From Cellulomonas uda (lineage in GTDB: Bacteria; Actinomycetota; Actinomycetes; Actinomycetales; Cellulomonadaceae), in NCBI RefSeq assembly GCF_006538705.1, contig NZ_BJLP01000031.1:1-49859 (forward strand): a stretch of 49,859 nt of DNA, written 5' to 3'. Positions 1-8,090 of the stretch are shown here, in pieces (positions within the stretch are counted from its first letter, which is position 1; every line of letters starts with the position of its first letter). The position numbers and the translations under genes are program-made. Below the pieces are notes generated by a model that was not told the DNA's origin, did not search any database, and was given only the letters and a program-made list of their open reading frames with translations.

Positions 1-28
1 GTCCGGCCGACGTGCTCGTCGGCCGGAC
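1..28. terminator. Perfect inverted repeat at left edge, probable terminator hairpin
   Basis: Arms GTCCGGCCGAC and GTCGGCCGGAC (11 bp, perfect) flank a 6-nt loop GTGCTC. It lies downstream of the minus-strand lipoprotein gene and probably also downstream of a gene beyond the left edge. No T-tract follows on either strand, as is common for actinobacterial hairpins. Confidence 0.5.
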
Positions 29-43
29 GAGTCCGACTGACGA

Positions 44-73
44 GCCGGCCCGGCGTCAGGGGGACGGGCCGGC
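44..73. terminator. Second hairpin with GTCAGGGGGAC direct repeats
   Basis: Arms GCCGGCCCG (44-52) and CGGGCCGGC (65-73) form a 9-bp stem. The loop and the following bases to about 110 carry four near-copies of GCGTCAGGGGGAC, the last of which contains the stop codon of the lipoprotein gene. It probably ends lipoprotein transcription. Confidence 0.4.
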
Positions 74-102
74 GTCAGGGGGACAGCGTCAGTGGGACAG
101 CG

Positions 103-672
103 TCAGGGGGTCGGCAGGAGCGTCGCGTAGTCGGGCAGCGTGCCGTCGAGCACGGGGACCTGGACGGCGGTCGAGCCGGCCGTGTCCACGTCGATGCCGA
201 CGAGCGCGACGCCGCCCGGCGCGGCGGGCGTCTGCGAGACGCGCACGTCGACCTTCGTGTCGTCCTCGTCGCTGCCCAGGCTGCCGGTGAGCAGCACGGT
301 GCCGCGTGCGGGGACGTCGACGGTCGTCGCGTCGGCGGCGGGGGCCGCGTCGCCTCCCTCGCCGGGGGCGCCGAACGTCACGGTGACCGTGACCCCGTCC
401 GCGCCGGTGTTGGTCAGCGCGCCGAGCAGCACGCCCTCCTCGCCCTCGGCCGCGCTCAGGATCATCAGGTTCGACGCGCGCACGTCGCCCAGGCGGACCG
501 AGACGCCGTCGGAGGCGTCGTACTGGTCCTGCGTCTGGATCGGGTTCGTCGCGGAGCAGCCGGCGAGCACGAGAGCGGCGGCGAGGCCGGTCGCCGCGAC
601 GGCGGCGCGGGCCCGGCGGGACCGAAGGGGCCGGAGGGACCGAGGGGACCGACGGGAATGGTGCGAGCTCAC
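103..672 (-). CDS. Predicted lipoprotein of unknown function
   Basis: A 189-residue exported protein. It starts with a basic, Arg-rich n-region, then a hydrophobic stretch ending in the lipobox LAGC, so it should be lipid-anchored on the outer face of the membrane. The GTG at 672 is chosen as start because AGGAG lies 5 nt upstream; longer in-frame starts lack a ribosome site. The mature part has no motif I recognise. It is rich in Val, Thr, Asp and Gly and looks like a small beta-sandwich, with acidic patches and a run of GTLTNTG-type segments as in bacterial copper-chaperone or DUF4232-like lipoproteins. That resemblance is only an impression. It is divergent from carD with a 447-nt gap. Confidence 0.75.
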   Translation of the reverse strand: MSSHHSRRSPRSLRPLRSRRARAAVAATGLAAALVLAGCSATNPIQTQDQYDASDGVSVRLGDVRASNLMILSAAEGEEGVLLGALTNTGADGVTVTVTFGAPGEGGDAAPAADATTVDVPARGTVLLTGSLGSDEDDTKVDVRVSQTPAAPGGVALVGIDVDTAGSTAVQVPVLDGTLPDYATLLPTP

Positions 673-1119
673 GATGACTCCTGCGGACGGGACGGCCGGT
701 GCGGCGCTCGGGCGGTCCGGGCGTCCCACGCGAGGCTCGCGGGACCGTCGTGGAGCGGGGCCAGCCTATCGGGCGGCGGCGGCCCGGAGGCGTCCGGACG
801 GGCGCGGGCGGGACCTTCGGCCCTCGCGCGTGCGTGAGACCGGCCACCCCATCGGGGACGAAGGTGTCGACGGCGGGGGTGCCTGGGCCCTTCGGTGTGC
901 GGGAGAGGCGGCCGGGCCGTCGGAGGACTGTCCCGGCCGCCCCACCTGGGCGCGCGTCCGGGATGCCGCGGCGCCCCTCGCGCGCGAGCGCGCGCGGATC
1001 TGCAAGTCTCTGACCTGCGACGACGCTCGTCCTGGGGGTGTCGCGGCGGCAGCACGGGCCGAAAGGGGCCGAAATATACCGTGCTAGGATGGGTCGCCTG
1101 CGAAAGGGGACACCTGCAG
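673..1119. other. 447-nt divergent intergenic region upstream of carD
   Basis: No convincing gene is seen. It must hold the promoters of the lipoprotein gene and carD. The only core-promoter-like sequence near carD is TAGGAT at 1085-1090, with no good -35 element 17 nt upstream (AAAGGG). GC is high with no long repeats. Confidence 0.5.
1085..1090 (+). promoter_or_regulatory. Possible -10 element of carD (TAGGAT)
   Basis: TAGGAT fits the TANNNT actinobacterial -10 consensus and would give a leader of about 23 nt containing the GAAAGGGGA ribosome site. The -35 is not recognisable, so this is tentative. Confidence 0.35.
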
Positions 1120-1602
1120 ATGACTTTCACGGTTGGGGAGACTGTCGTCTACCCGCACCACGGTGCAGCGTTGATCGAAGAGATCAAGACCCGGACCATC
1201 CGCGGCGAGGACAAGATCTACCTCAAGCTCAAGGTCGCCCAGGGCGACCTGACCATCGAGGTCCCTGCCGAGAACGTCGATCTCGTGGGTGTTCGCGACG
1301 TCGTCGGCCAGGAGGGCCTGGACCGCGTGTTCGAGGTCCTGCGCGCTCCGTACACGGAGGAGCCGACCAACTGGTCGCGCCGGTACAAGGCGAACCTCGA
1401 GAAGCTCGCGTCGGGTGACGTCATCCGCGTCGCGGAGGTCGTCCGCGACCTGTCGCGCCGTGACGCCGACCGCGGGCTGTCCGCGGGCGAGAAGCGCATG
1501 CTGGCCAAGGCCCGCCAGATCCTCGTCTCGGAGCTCGCGCTCGCGGAGCACACCGAGGAGGAGAAGGCCGAGGCCATCCTCGACGAGGTCCTCGCCTCCT
1601 GA
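1120..1602 (+). CDS. carD: CarD family RNA polymerase-binding transcription regulator
   Basis: CarD binds the beta subunit of RNA polymerase and the upstream edge of the -10 element, stabilising open complexes at rRNA and many other promoters. The 160-residue length matches actinobacterial CarD. The N-terminal Tudor-like RNAP-interaction domain begins [17 protein letters not shown] and runs to about residue 65. The rest is the basic, helical DNA-binding domain, including the conserved segment [13 protein letters not shown] and a conserved Trp. The ATG at 1120 is preceded by GAAAGGGGA; an upstream in-frame extension lacks CarD homology. It is followed by ispD after 96 nt, the same order as in mycobacteria (carD-ispD-ispF-cysS-rlmB). 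Confidence 0.96.
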   Translation: MTFTVGETVVYPHHGAALIEEIKTRTIRGEDKIYLKLKVAQGDLTIEVPAENVDLVGVRDVVGQEGLDRVFEVLRAPYTEEPTNWSRRYKANLEKLASGDVIRVAEVVRDLSRRDADRGLSAGEKRMLAKARQILVSELALAEHTEEEKAEAILDEVLAS

Positions 1603-1698
1603 CGCCCTCGGGCGTCCGGGCGGGGTTCGTCACGCGCGGGTGCGCGACGTGCTGCGGTGCGTGACGTGCTGCTGCGGCGGGGGACGGGTGGCGGTCGC

Positions 1699-2481
1699 GT
1701 GAGCGTCGTCGCCGTGCTCACGGCTGCCGGGAGCGGATCCCGCCTCGGGCACGCGCTGCCCAAGGCGCTCGTGCCGGTGCGCGGCGAGCCGCTCGTCGTG
1801 CACGCCGCGCGGCGGTTGCTCGACGCCCGGGACGCGCGGGGCCCGCTCGTCGACACGGTCGTCGTGACGGCGCCGCCCGAGCACCTCGCGGCGTTCGGCA
1901 CGGCGTTGGCCGCGCTCACGGTCGACCCGGGCCGGGTGCGGGTCGTGGCCGGGGGAGCGACGCGGCAGGCATCCGTCGCGGCCGGCCTCGCGGCGCTCGT
2001 GCCGCCCGCGGGGTCCTCCGGCGCAGGGCCGTCGGACACAACGTCGTCGGACGACGACGAGGCGGCGGACGTGGTGCTGGTGCACGACGCCGCACGCCCG
2101 TTCGTGCCGCCCGAGCTCGTGGCGCGCGTCGTCGCGGCCGTCGAGGCGGGGCACGACGCGGTGGTGCCCGGGCTCCCGGTGACGGACACGGTCAAGCGCG
2201 TCGGCGCCGAGCTCGCGGGCGCGGCGCCCGTGGTCGGCACCGTCGAGCGTGCGCAGCTGCGCGCGGTGCAGACGCCGCAGGGCTTCCGGCTGGGTCTGCT
2301 GCGCCGCGCGCACGACGAGGCCGCACGGCACGCGCACGACGAGTCGCTCGCGGCGACCGACGACGCGGGGCTCGTCGAGCGGCTGGGCGCGACGGTCGTC
2401 GTCGTGCCCGGCGACGAGCGCGCCGCGAAGATCACCACCGCACGCGACCTGCGGGTCGCCGAGCTGTTGGGGGACGCATGA
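1699..2481 (+). CDS. ispD: 2-C-methyl-D-erythritol 4-phosphate cytidylyltransferase
   Basis: Third step of the MEP isoprenoid pathway: CTP plus MEP gives CDP-ME. About 260 residues. The nucleotide-binding motif [11 protein letters not shown] followed by PKALVPV is near the N terminus. The family motifs [17 protein letters not shown] and [12 protein letters not shown] follow in order. A low-complexity acidic insert ([13 protein letters not shown]) sits just before the HDAARPF motif and is longer than usual. The GTG at 1699 is chosen because it directly precedes the conserved beta-strand; a GTG at 1657 is an alternative, and neither has a strong ribosome site. The stop overlaps the ispF start by 4 nt (ATGA), so the two are translationally coupled. 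Confidence 0.95.
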   Translation: MSVVAVLTAAGSGSRLGHALPKALVPVRGEPLVVHAARRLLDARDARGPLVDTVVVTAPPEHLAAFGTALAALTVDPGRVRVVAGGATRQASVAAGLAALVPPAGSSGAGPSDTTSSDDDEAADVVLVHDAARPFVPPELVARVVAAVEAGHDAVVPGLPVTDTVKRVGAELAGAAPVVGTVERAQLRAVQTPQGFRLGLLRRAHDEAARHAHDESLAATDDAGLVERLGATVVVVPGDERAAKITTARDLRVAELLGDA

Positions 2482-2993
2482 CGACAGGCTCCGGGCAGGC
2501 CCGGGTCCCGCTGCCGCGCACCGGCATCGGTGTGGACGTGCACGCCTACGACGAGGACCCCGCGCCGGGTGCGGTGCTGCACCTCGCGGGGCTCGAGTGG
2601 CCGGGCGAGCGACCGCTCGCGGGACACTCCGACGCGGACGTGGCCGCGCACGCGGCGGCGGACGCGCTGTTCTCGGCGGCCGCGCAGGGCGACCTGGGCT
2701 CGAACTTCGGTACCGCCGACCCGCGCTGGGCCGGGGCGTCGGGGGTGTCGCTGCTGGCCGAGGCGTCGCGCCGGGTGCGCGCGGCCGGGTTCCTGATCGG
2801 CAACGTGTCGGTGCAGGTCATCGGCAACCGGCCGAAGCTCGGGCCGCGGCGCGCGGAGGCTCAGGCGGTCCTGTCGATGGCGGTGGGCGCGCCCGTGACC
2901 GTCTCGGCGACGACGACCGACGGGCTCGGGCTCACCGGGCGGGGCGAGGGTGTCGCGGCGATCGCGACGGCGCTCGTCGTCCCCCAGGGCTGA
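2478..2993 (+). CDS. ispF: 2-C-methyl-D-erythritol 2,4-cyclodiphosphate synthase
   Basis: Converts CDP-ME 2-phosphate to the cyclic diphosphate (MEP pathway), working as a trimer with zinc. 171 residues, slightly longer than the usual 155-160. Metal ligands are visible in GVDVHAYD (Asp and His) and in LAGHSDADV (His). The C-terminal signature [14 protein letters not shown] is present. The start overlaps the ispD stop (ATGA). The last 133 nt are overlapped on the other strand by the 3' end of the convergent EamA gene. Normally cysS would follow here; in this window a 7.6-kb accessory segment intervenes. Confidence 0.96.
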   Translation: MTTGSGQARVPLPRTGIGVDVHAYDEDPAPGAVLHLAGLEWPGERPLAGHSDADVAAHAAADALFSAAAQGDLGSNFGTADPRWAGASGVSLLAEASRRVRAAGFLIGNVSVQVIGNRPKLGPRRAEAQAVLSMAVGAPVTVSATTTDGLGLTGRGEGVAAIATALVVPQG

Positions 2994-3901
2994 CGCGCGG
3001 GCTCAGGGCCGGCCGGCCGTCGGCGCGCGGTGCTGCCCAGCAGCACGCCCGCGACGACGAGGGCGCCCCACGCGAGCTCGGCCGGTGCGGTGGCCTCGTG
3101 CAGCAGGAGCCACGACGAGCCGATGCCGACCACCGGCACGAGCATCGAGAACGGTGCGACGACGCCGGCGGGGTGGCGCGACATGAGCGCGGTCCACACA
3201 CCCGACCCGCCGACGGTCGCGACGAGCACCGTGAACGCGAGCCCGCCGAGCGCGGCGAGGCCCGTGGGCGTGGTCAGCCCGTCGAACGACGCGGTGATCC
3301 GGTCCGGCCCCTCGAGCGTGAGCGACAGCGCGAGCATGGGCACGGGCGGGACGACCGACATCCAGAGCATCAGGCGGAACGACTCGCGCGGTGCCGCGCG
3401 GGTCGCGAGCCGGTTCCCGAGGTTGCCGAGCGCCCAGCCCAGGCCGCCGCACAGCGTGAGCAGCACCGGCACGAGCGTCGCGCCGCCCTCGAGCCCCGCG
3501 CGGTGCAGCGCGATGCCCGTGAGCCCGACCACCGCGACGAGCACCCCCACTGCCTGGCGCGGCGTGACCCGCTCCCGAAGGAGCGCGGCGGCCAGGACCA
3601 CGGTGAACGGGGCGGACGACTGCAGCACGAGCGACGCGAGCCCGGTCGGCATGCCCGCGTCCATCGCCGCGTACAGGAACACGAACTGGAGCACGCCGAA
3701 GCCGGTGCCGTAGAGCAGGAGCCACCGCACGGGGACGCGTGGGCGGGGGGCGAGCAGCAGGGTGGGCACGGCGATGACCGCGAACCGCAGCGCGACCGCG
3801 AGGAACGGCGGGAACTGCTGCAGCGTGAGGTGGATCGCGGGGAAGTTCAGGCCCCACGTCACGGCGACGAGCAGTGCGAGCAGGCGGTCGCGGGTGGGCA
3901 T
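2861..3901 (-). CDS. EamA/DMT family transporter (RhaT/RarD-like exporter)
   Basis: A 346-residue inner-membrane protein with two EamA repeats, about ten hydrophobic segments in all, beginning [18 protein letters not shown], the usual EamA opening (WG.NF). Members export amino acids or metabolites; the substrate is not predictable. The hydrophobic part ends at about residue 300, and a hydrophilic tail of some 45 residues runs antisense through the 3' end of ispF before the first stop at 2861. It starts with ATG at 3901 and faces a LysR gene across a 72-nt gap, a common regulator/exporter pair, so the LysR protein is the likely regulator. Confidence 0.88.
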   Translation of the reverse strand: MPTRDRLLALLVAVTWGLNFPAIHLTLQQFPPFLAVALRFAVIAVPTLLLAPRPRVPVRWLLLYGTGFGVLQFVFLYAAMDAGMPTGLASLVLQSSAPFTVVLAAALLRERVTPRQAVGVLVAVVGLTGIALHRAGLEGGATLVPVLLTLCGGLGWALGNLGNRLATRAAPRESFRLMLWMSVVPPVPMLALSLTLEGPDRITASFDGLTTPTGLAALGGLAFTVLVATVGGSGVWTALMSRHPAGVVAPFSMLVPVVGIGSSWLLLHEATAPAELAWGALVVAGVLLGSTARRRPAGPEPARQPWGTTSAVAIAATPSPRPVSPSPSVVVAETVTGAPTAIDRTA

Positions 3902-3935
3902 GACGACGAGCGTGCGCGTGCTGAGCGTGCAGGAC

Positions 3936-3972
3936 AAGCGAAAAGTCGTGAACTGACGATGTAGCGTCGCTT
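3936..3972. promoter_or_regulatory. Candidate LysR operator in the EamA/lysR intergenic gap
   Basis: Two nested dyads: AAGCGA (3936-3941) with TCGCTT (3967-3972), and TCGT-GAACTG-ACGA (3946-3959). LysR proteins bind dyads of this general size between divergent genes. The outer right arm overlaps the presumed lysR -10 element. Confidence 0.35.
3962..3967 (+). promoter_or_regulatory. Leaderless -10 element (TAGCGT) of the LysR gene
   Basis: TAGCGT ends 6 nt before the ATG at 3974, placing the transcription start at or next to the start codon. There is no ribosome site, so translation is probably leaderless. Confidence 0.5.
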
Positions 3973-3973
3973 C

Positions 3974-4879
3974 ATGGACGTGCGGGGACTGCAGGCGCTG
4001 CGCGCGGTCGCGACCCAGGGCGGCGTGACCGCCGCGGCCCGGGTGCTGCACCTCACGCCGTCCGCCGTGTCCCAGCAGCTCGCCCACCTCGAGCGCGGCG
4101 TGGGCGTCCCGCTCACCGAGCGCGCCGGTCGGGGCGTGCGGCTCACCGCGGCGGGCCGTGCGCTGGCCGATGCGGCGGTCGACGTCGCGGTCGCGGTCGA
4201 GCGCGCGGCGGCGGCCGTCGACCGGCTGCGCGCCCACCCGGGCGGCACGGTCCGCGTCAGCGCGTTCGCGAGCGGGGCGCAGCTCCTGCTGCCCGGCCTG
4301 CTCGCCCGCGCCGCGGCGCTGCCGGGGGTCGTCGTCGAGTGCTCGGACGACGACGTGGCGCAGGACGCGTTCGTCGCGCTCACCGACGAGATCGACGTGG
4401 TGGTCGCGCACCGCGGCGACGACTCCCCGGGCTGGGGGCCCGGCGTCGTCGTGCGGCACCTGCTGCGCGAGCCGCTCGACGTCGCGCTCGCCCCCGCGCA
4501 CCCCCTCGCGGGGCGCGCCGCGCTCGAACCGCGCGACCTCGCCGACGAGGACTGGGTCGCCGTGCGTGAGGGGTTCCCCGTGGCGCGCGTGCTCGACGCG
4601 ATCGGGGCACGAGCGGGCGTGACCCCGCGCGTGCGGCACCGCATCAACGACTTCCACGTGGTGGCGGCGCTCGTCGGGGCGGGGCACGGCGTGTCCCTGC
4701 TCCCGCGCTACACGTTCGGCGCCGACCCGCGCGTGCGGCTGGTCCCGCTCGCCGGCGTCCGCGCGGGCCGCCACGTCGAGGCCCTGCTGCGCCCCGACCG
4801 TGCCGAGCGCCTCGTCGTGCAGCGCGTCCTCGGCGAGCTCGAGGCGCTCGCCGCGAGCCTCACCGCACCCGCCACCTGA
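3974..4879 (+). CDS. LysR-family transcriptional regulator
   Basis: 301 residues. The N-terminal winged helix-turn-helix is typical: LQALRAVATQGGVTAAARVLHLTPSAVSQQLAHLE (given in parts: helix 2 at GGVTAAARVL, recognition helix at TPSAVSQQL). It is followed by a linker helix and a periplasmic-binding-protein-like effector domain from about residue 90 to the end. The effector is unknown. It is divergent from the EamA exporter gene, and such pairs usually form an inducible export unit in which the regulator also represses itself. It appears leaderless. Confidence 0.92.
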   Translation: MDVRGLQALRAVATQGGVTAAARVLHLTPSAVSQQLAHLERGVGVPLTERAGRGVRLTAAGRALADAAVDVAVAVERAAAAVDRLRAHPGGTVRVSAFASGAQLLLPGLLARAAALPGVVVECSDDDVAQDAFVALTDEIDVVVAHRGDDSPGWGPGVVVRHLLREPLDVALAPAHPLAGRAALEPRDLADEDWVAVREGFPVARVLDAIGARAGVTPRVRHRINDFHVVAALVGAGHGVSLLPRYTFGADPRVRLVPLAGVRAGRHVEALLRPDRAERLVVQRVLGELEALAASLTAPAT

Positions 4880-4914
4880 CGGCCCGCGCCGCGCGGTCCG
4901 GGCGGGAGCGCGCG

Positions 4915-5934
4915 TCAGGGGAGCAACACGAGCTTGCCGCGCGCGTGGCCCGCACGGGAGTCGGCGTGCGCCTGCGCGACGTCCTCCAAGGGGTAGGTGC
5001 GCGTCACGTGCACGTCGAGCGTGCCGTCGGTCGCGAGCTCGACGAGCTGCGCAGGCGCCGCCTCGCGGACCTCGGTGCCCGGGTCGGCCCCGGGCCCGCC
5101 CCCGAGGAGCTGGATCCCGAGCTCGCGCGCGCGGGCGAAGCCGGCGATCGTCGCGATGCGCGTGCGGTCCGCGACGAGCTCGACCGAGGTGTCCAGTGCC
5201 TCGTCGGACCCGACCGCGTCGATCGCGGTGGTCACGGGGGAGCCGAGCTCGCGCGCCGCGGCCCGGACGCGGTCCGCGAGCGTCCGGCCGTCGGGCGCCC
5301 CGTCGGACCCGCTGCCGGACCCGCTGTCGGACTCGCTGCCGGACCCGCTGGGCCCGCCGTACGCGACGGGGACCGCGCCGAGCGCGCGCAGGTCGTCGTG
5401 GCTCGCGGGGGACGCGGTCGCGACGACGCGCGCCCCGCGCAGCTCGGCGAGCTGCACGATCATGCGACCCACCGATCCCGAGCCGCCGTGCACGAGCACC
5501 ACGTCACCGTGGCCCGTGCGTGTAGCGGTCAGCGCGTGCACCGCGGTGGTGCCGGCGACGAGCAGCGCCGCGGCGGGCGCCCAGCCGAGCGCGCGCGGCT
5601 TGCGGACGGTCGCGAGCTCGGGCACGACGAGCCGGCGCGCGTACCCGCCGCGCACGGGCCACGCCACGACCTCGTCGCCCACCGCGAGCCATCGCACGTT
5701 GGGGCCGAGGGCCGCGACCACGCCCGCGACCTCGGCACCGAGCCGCATCGGCAGACGCGCCGGGTCGGCGCCCATGGCGCCCGAGTACACCTTCCAGTCG
5801 ATCGGGTTGACCGCCGCGGCGCGCACGTCGAGCAGGACCTCGCCGGGACCGGGCTCGCCCGCGTCCGCGTCGATCAGGCGGAGGTTCTCGGGGCCGCCGT
5901 AGGCGACCGCGGCGACGACTGTGGTCGGGTGCAC
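4915..5934 (-). CDS. NADP-dependent zinc-free medium-chain dehydrogenase (quinone-oxidoreductase type)
   Basis: About 339 residues. It has the GroES-like N-terminal domain (motifs VNPIDWKVYSG, GAEVAGVV) and a Rossmann domain with VHGGSGSVGRMIVQLAE. The catalytic-zinc Cys/His ligands of alcohol dehydrogenases are absent, as in the quinone oxidoreductase/enoyl reductase group. The substrate is unknown. An unusual Ser/Gly/Asp-rich insert (GSGSESDSGSGSGSD) lies inside the Rossmann domain after the ADLRALG-type segment; its DNA (about 5310-5350) is a short tandem repeat. The start is uncertain: the GTG at 5934 precedes the first conserved strand but has no clear ribosome site. It lies downstream of the lactone-oxidase gene on the same strand. 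Confidence 0.85.
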   Translation of the reverse strand: MHPTTVVAAVAYGGPENLRLIDADAGEPGPGEVLLDVRAAAVNPIDWKVYSGAMGADPARLPMRLGAEVAGVVAALGPNVRWLAVGDEVVAWPVRGGYARRLVVPELATVRKPRALGWAPAAALLVAGTTAVHALTATRTGHGDVVLVHGGSGSVGRMIVQLAELRGARVVATASPASHDDLRALGAVPVAYGGPSGSGSESDSGSGSGSDGAPDGRTLADRVRAAARELGSPVTTAIDAVGSDEALDTSVELVADRTRIATIAGFARARELGIQLLGGGPGADPGTEVREAAPAQLVELATDGTLDVHVTRTYPLEDVAQAHADSRAGHARGKLVLLP

Positions 5935-6029
5935 GGAAGGCAGCGTGCCGCACCCGCCGGAGCGGTACCAGACCTGGGGACGACCGAAACGGGTCAGGAC
6001 CGGGCGACCACCCGCCCGGGTGACACGAG

Positions 6030-7352
6030 TCAGGGACGTGGGCCGAAGACGCGCGTGAGGTAGTCGTTGTCGAAGACGCCGTCCGGGTCGGCGGCGGCAC
6101 GCACGCGCTGCGCGTCCGCGAACCGTGGGTACAGCTCGGCCAGGCGCCGCGCGTCGAGCCAGTGCAGCTTGCCCCAGTGCGGGCGCCCCTCGTGCTCCGC
6201 CATGATCCGCTCGACCGCCGAGAAGTAGCGCTGGTACGGCAGACGCCAGTACTGGTGCACCGCGACGTACGCGGTCTCGCGCCCGTGCGCGGTCGACAGC
6301 CACACGTCGTCGGCCGCGGCGAACCGCACCTCGCCCGGGAACGGCAGGTGCTCGCCCGACGTCTCGACCCAGCGGTCGATCTCGGCGAGCACGTCACGCA
6401 GTGCGGCCCGGGGGACGGCGTACTCCATCTCCCGGAACCGCACGCGACGCGGCGACGCGAAGACCTCGGGCGAGGGCGCCACGTAGCGGCGCGCCGAGAG
6501 GCTGCGCGCGGCGAGCTGGTTGATGCGGCGCGTCGCGGCGGGCACCGCGGTCGCGATGCGGTTGGTCACCTCGAACACCGAGTTCGACAGCAGCTCGTCG
6601 TCGACCCACCGGCGCACCGGGTTGAGGCCCGGCCCGTCCTGGACGCGGTTGTTGCGCTTGGTCAGCGCGCGCCGCGTGTGCGGGAACCAGTAGAACTCGA
6701 AGTGGTCGTTGCCCTCGACCAGGCCGTCCGGGCCGTCGAGCTGCTCGAGCACGTCGTCCAGCGCCCACGGCTCCTCGACGGCCTCGAGCAGGAACGCGGG
6801 GACCACCTCGAGCGTGACCGCGGCGAGCACGCCGACCGACCCGAGACCGAGGCGGGCGAGCTCGAACAGCTCGGGCTGCTGCGTGGGCGAGGTCTCGACG
6901 ACGTCGCCCGCGGCGGTCACGAGACGCGCGCCGACGACCTGCGTGGCGAGCCCGCCGAGGCGCACGCCGGTGCCGTGCGTCCCGGTGGAGATCGCGCCCG
7001 CGATCGATTGCTGGTCGATGTCCCCGAGGTTGCGCATCGCGAGGCCGAGCGCGCCGAGCGCGCCGTTGAGCGCCGCGAGCCGGATGCCCGCGCCGACCGT
7101 CACGAGCGCGGAGCCGTCCGGGCGGCGCTCGACGCGCTCGATCGCGTCGAGCGCGTCGAGGTCGAGCAGCACGCCGTCGGTCACCGCCGCGGCCGTGAAC
7201 GAGTGGCCCGCACCGACGGCGCGGACGTGGAGGCCCTCGTCGACCGCGCGCGAGACGGCACGCGCCAGCTCGTCGACGTCGCTCGGGCGCTCGCGGCGCA
7301 CGGGCGTGGACGAGGCGGTGCGCGCCCAGTTGACCCAGCGCGTCGTCTCCAT
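6030..7352 (-). CDS. FAD-dependent sugar-lactone oxidase (D-arabinono-1,4-lactone/L-gulonolactone oxidase family)
   Basis: 440 residues. The N-terminal FAD-binding PCMH domain has RAVGAGHSF and the SIAGAISTGTHGTG segment. The C-terminal ALO domain ends with the family motif HWGK (in RPHWGKLHWLD). Members oxidise an aldono-1,4-lactone or related sugar alcohol using FAD and oxygen or another acceptor. The typical flavin-linking His is replaced within VGAGHSF, where the His is retained; covalent attachment cannot be decided here. The ATG at 7352 is chosen over the GTG at 7376 because a promoter (TTGACT-N17-CACAGT) ends 8 nt before it. It is divergent from the TetR gene with an operator-like palindrome between them. 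Confidence 0.9.
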   Translation of the reverse strand: METTRWVNWARTASSTPVRRERPSDVDELARAVSRAVDEGLHVRAVGAGHSFTAAAVTDGVLLDLDALDAIERVERRPDGSALVTVGAGIRLAALNGALGALGLAMRNLGDIDQQSIAGAISTGTHGTGVRLGGLATQVVGARLVTAAGDVVETSPTQQPELFELARLGLGSVGVLAAVTLEVVPAFLLEAVEEPWALDDVLEQLDGPDGLVEGNDHFEFYWFPHTRRALTKRNNRVQDGPGLNPVRRWVDDELLSNSVFEVTNRIATAVPAATRRINQLAARSLSARRYVAPSPEVFASPRRVRFREMEYAVPRAALRDVLAEIDRWVETSGEHLPFPGEVRFAAADDVWLSTAHGRETAYVAVHQYWRLPYQRYFSAVERIMAEHEGRPHWGKLHWLDARRLAELYPRFADAQRVRAAADPDGVFDNDYLTRVFGPRP

Positions 7353-7360
7353 CACTGGCG

Positions 7361-7389
7361 ACTGTGGACTGAACACTTGTCCAAGTCAA
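7361..7389 (-). promoter_or_regulatory. Promoter of the lactone-oxidase gene (TTGACT-N17-CACAGT)
   Basis: On the minus strand, -35 TTGACT (7389-7384) and -10 CACAGT (7366-7361) are 17 bp apart and end 8 nt before the ATG at 7352. This gives an essentially leaderless transcript. Confidence 0.5.
7375..7386. promoter_or_regulatory. Perfect 12-bp palindrome, candidate TetR operator
   Basis: ACTTG-TC-CAAGT lies over the -35/spacer of the lactone-oxidase promoter and upstream of the divergent TetR gene. This is the usual place and form of an autoregulatory TetR operator. Confidence 0.5.
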
Positions 7390-7483
7390 GCGGAACGTCC
7401 ATGCTTGGCTATCGTTGTCGCACGGTGGCACACCGGTCGCGGGCGGGGGCCCGGGCCCTGGCCGGTGCAGTGGAGGGGACCAC

Positions 7484-8090
7484 ATGAACCGCATGCCGGT
7501 GGCCGAGCGGCGCGAGCAGCTCATCGAGGCCGCGATGACGGTCGCGAGCAGGGACGGGATCGAGGCAGCGACCGTTCGGGCGGTCGCCGCGGAGGCCGGC
7601 GTCTCGCTCGGGGTCGTGCACTACTGCTTCCAGGACAAGTCCGAGCTGATGCGTGCGATGGCGCACGCGATCACCGAGCAGAACGCGCAGGCCGACCTGT
7701 CCGACGTCCCCGAGGGCTCGCCCACCGAGGCCGTCATCGAGGCGGTGGTCACCGCGCTGTGGACGCAGATCACCGCGTCCCGCGGCCCGCAGCTGCTCTC
7801 GTACGAGCTCACGACGTCGTCCCTGCGCCACCCCGAGCTGCGCGAGGTCGCGATGGAGCAGTACCGCGGGCAGTGGTCGGCGGCCGAGGCCGTGCTCGAG
7901 GAGATCGCACGCATCTCACGCGTCCGGTGGGTCGTCCCGGTGCCGCGCGACGGTCGCGGTCGTCGACGGGCTGTCGCTCGCATGGCTCGTCGACGGCGAC
8001 GACGAGATCGCGCGGCAGACCATCGCGGGGTTCGGCACGTTCCTCGCGACGCAGGCCGAGCCGCTCGAGCCGGCGGGCGTCGAGGAGTGA
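7484..8090 (+). pseudogene. TetR-family regulator with a single-base frameshift
   Basis: The N-terminal 156 residues (from the ATG at 7484, with ribosome site GGAGGGGA) are a good TetR protein: helix-turn-helix in EAATVRAVAAEAGVSLGVVHYCFQDK, then a helical ligand domain resembling BetI-type regulators. At about 7952-7953 the reading frame is lost. The expected C terminus (AVVDGLSLAWLVDGDDE ... EPLEPAGVEE, stop at 8090) continues in the +1 frame. Removing one G at 7952/7953 restores a protein of about 201 residues whose stop overlaps the MFS start as GTGA. Uncorrected, the frame runs through into the MFS gene. This is either a real mutation or a sequencing error. The ligand is unknown; its likely targets are the divergent oxidase gene and its own operon. 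Confidence 0.75.
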
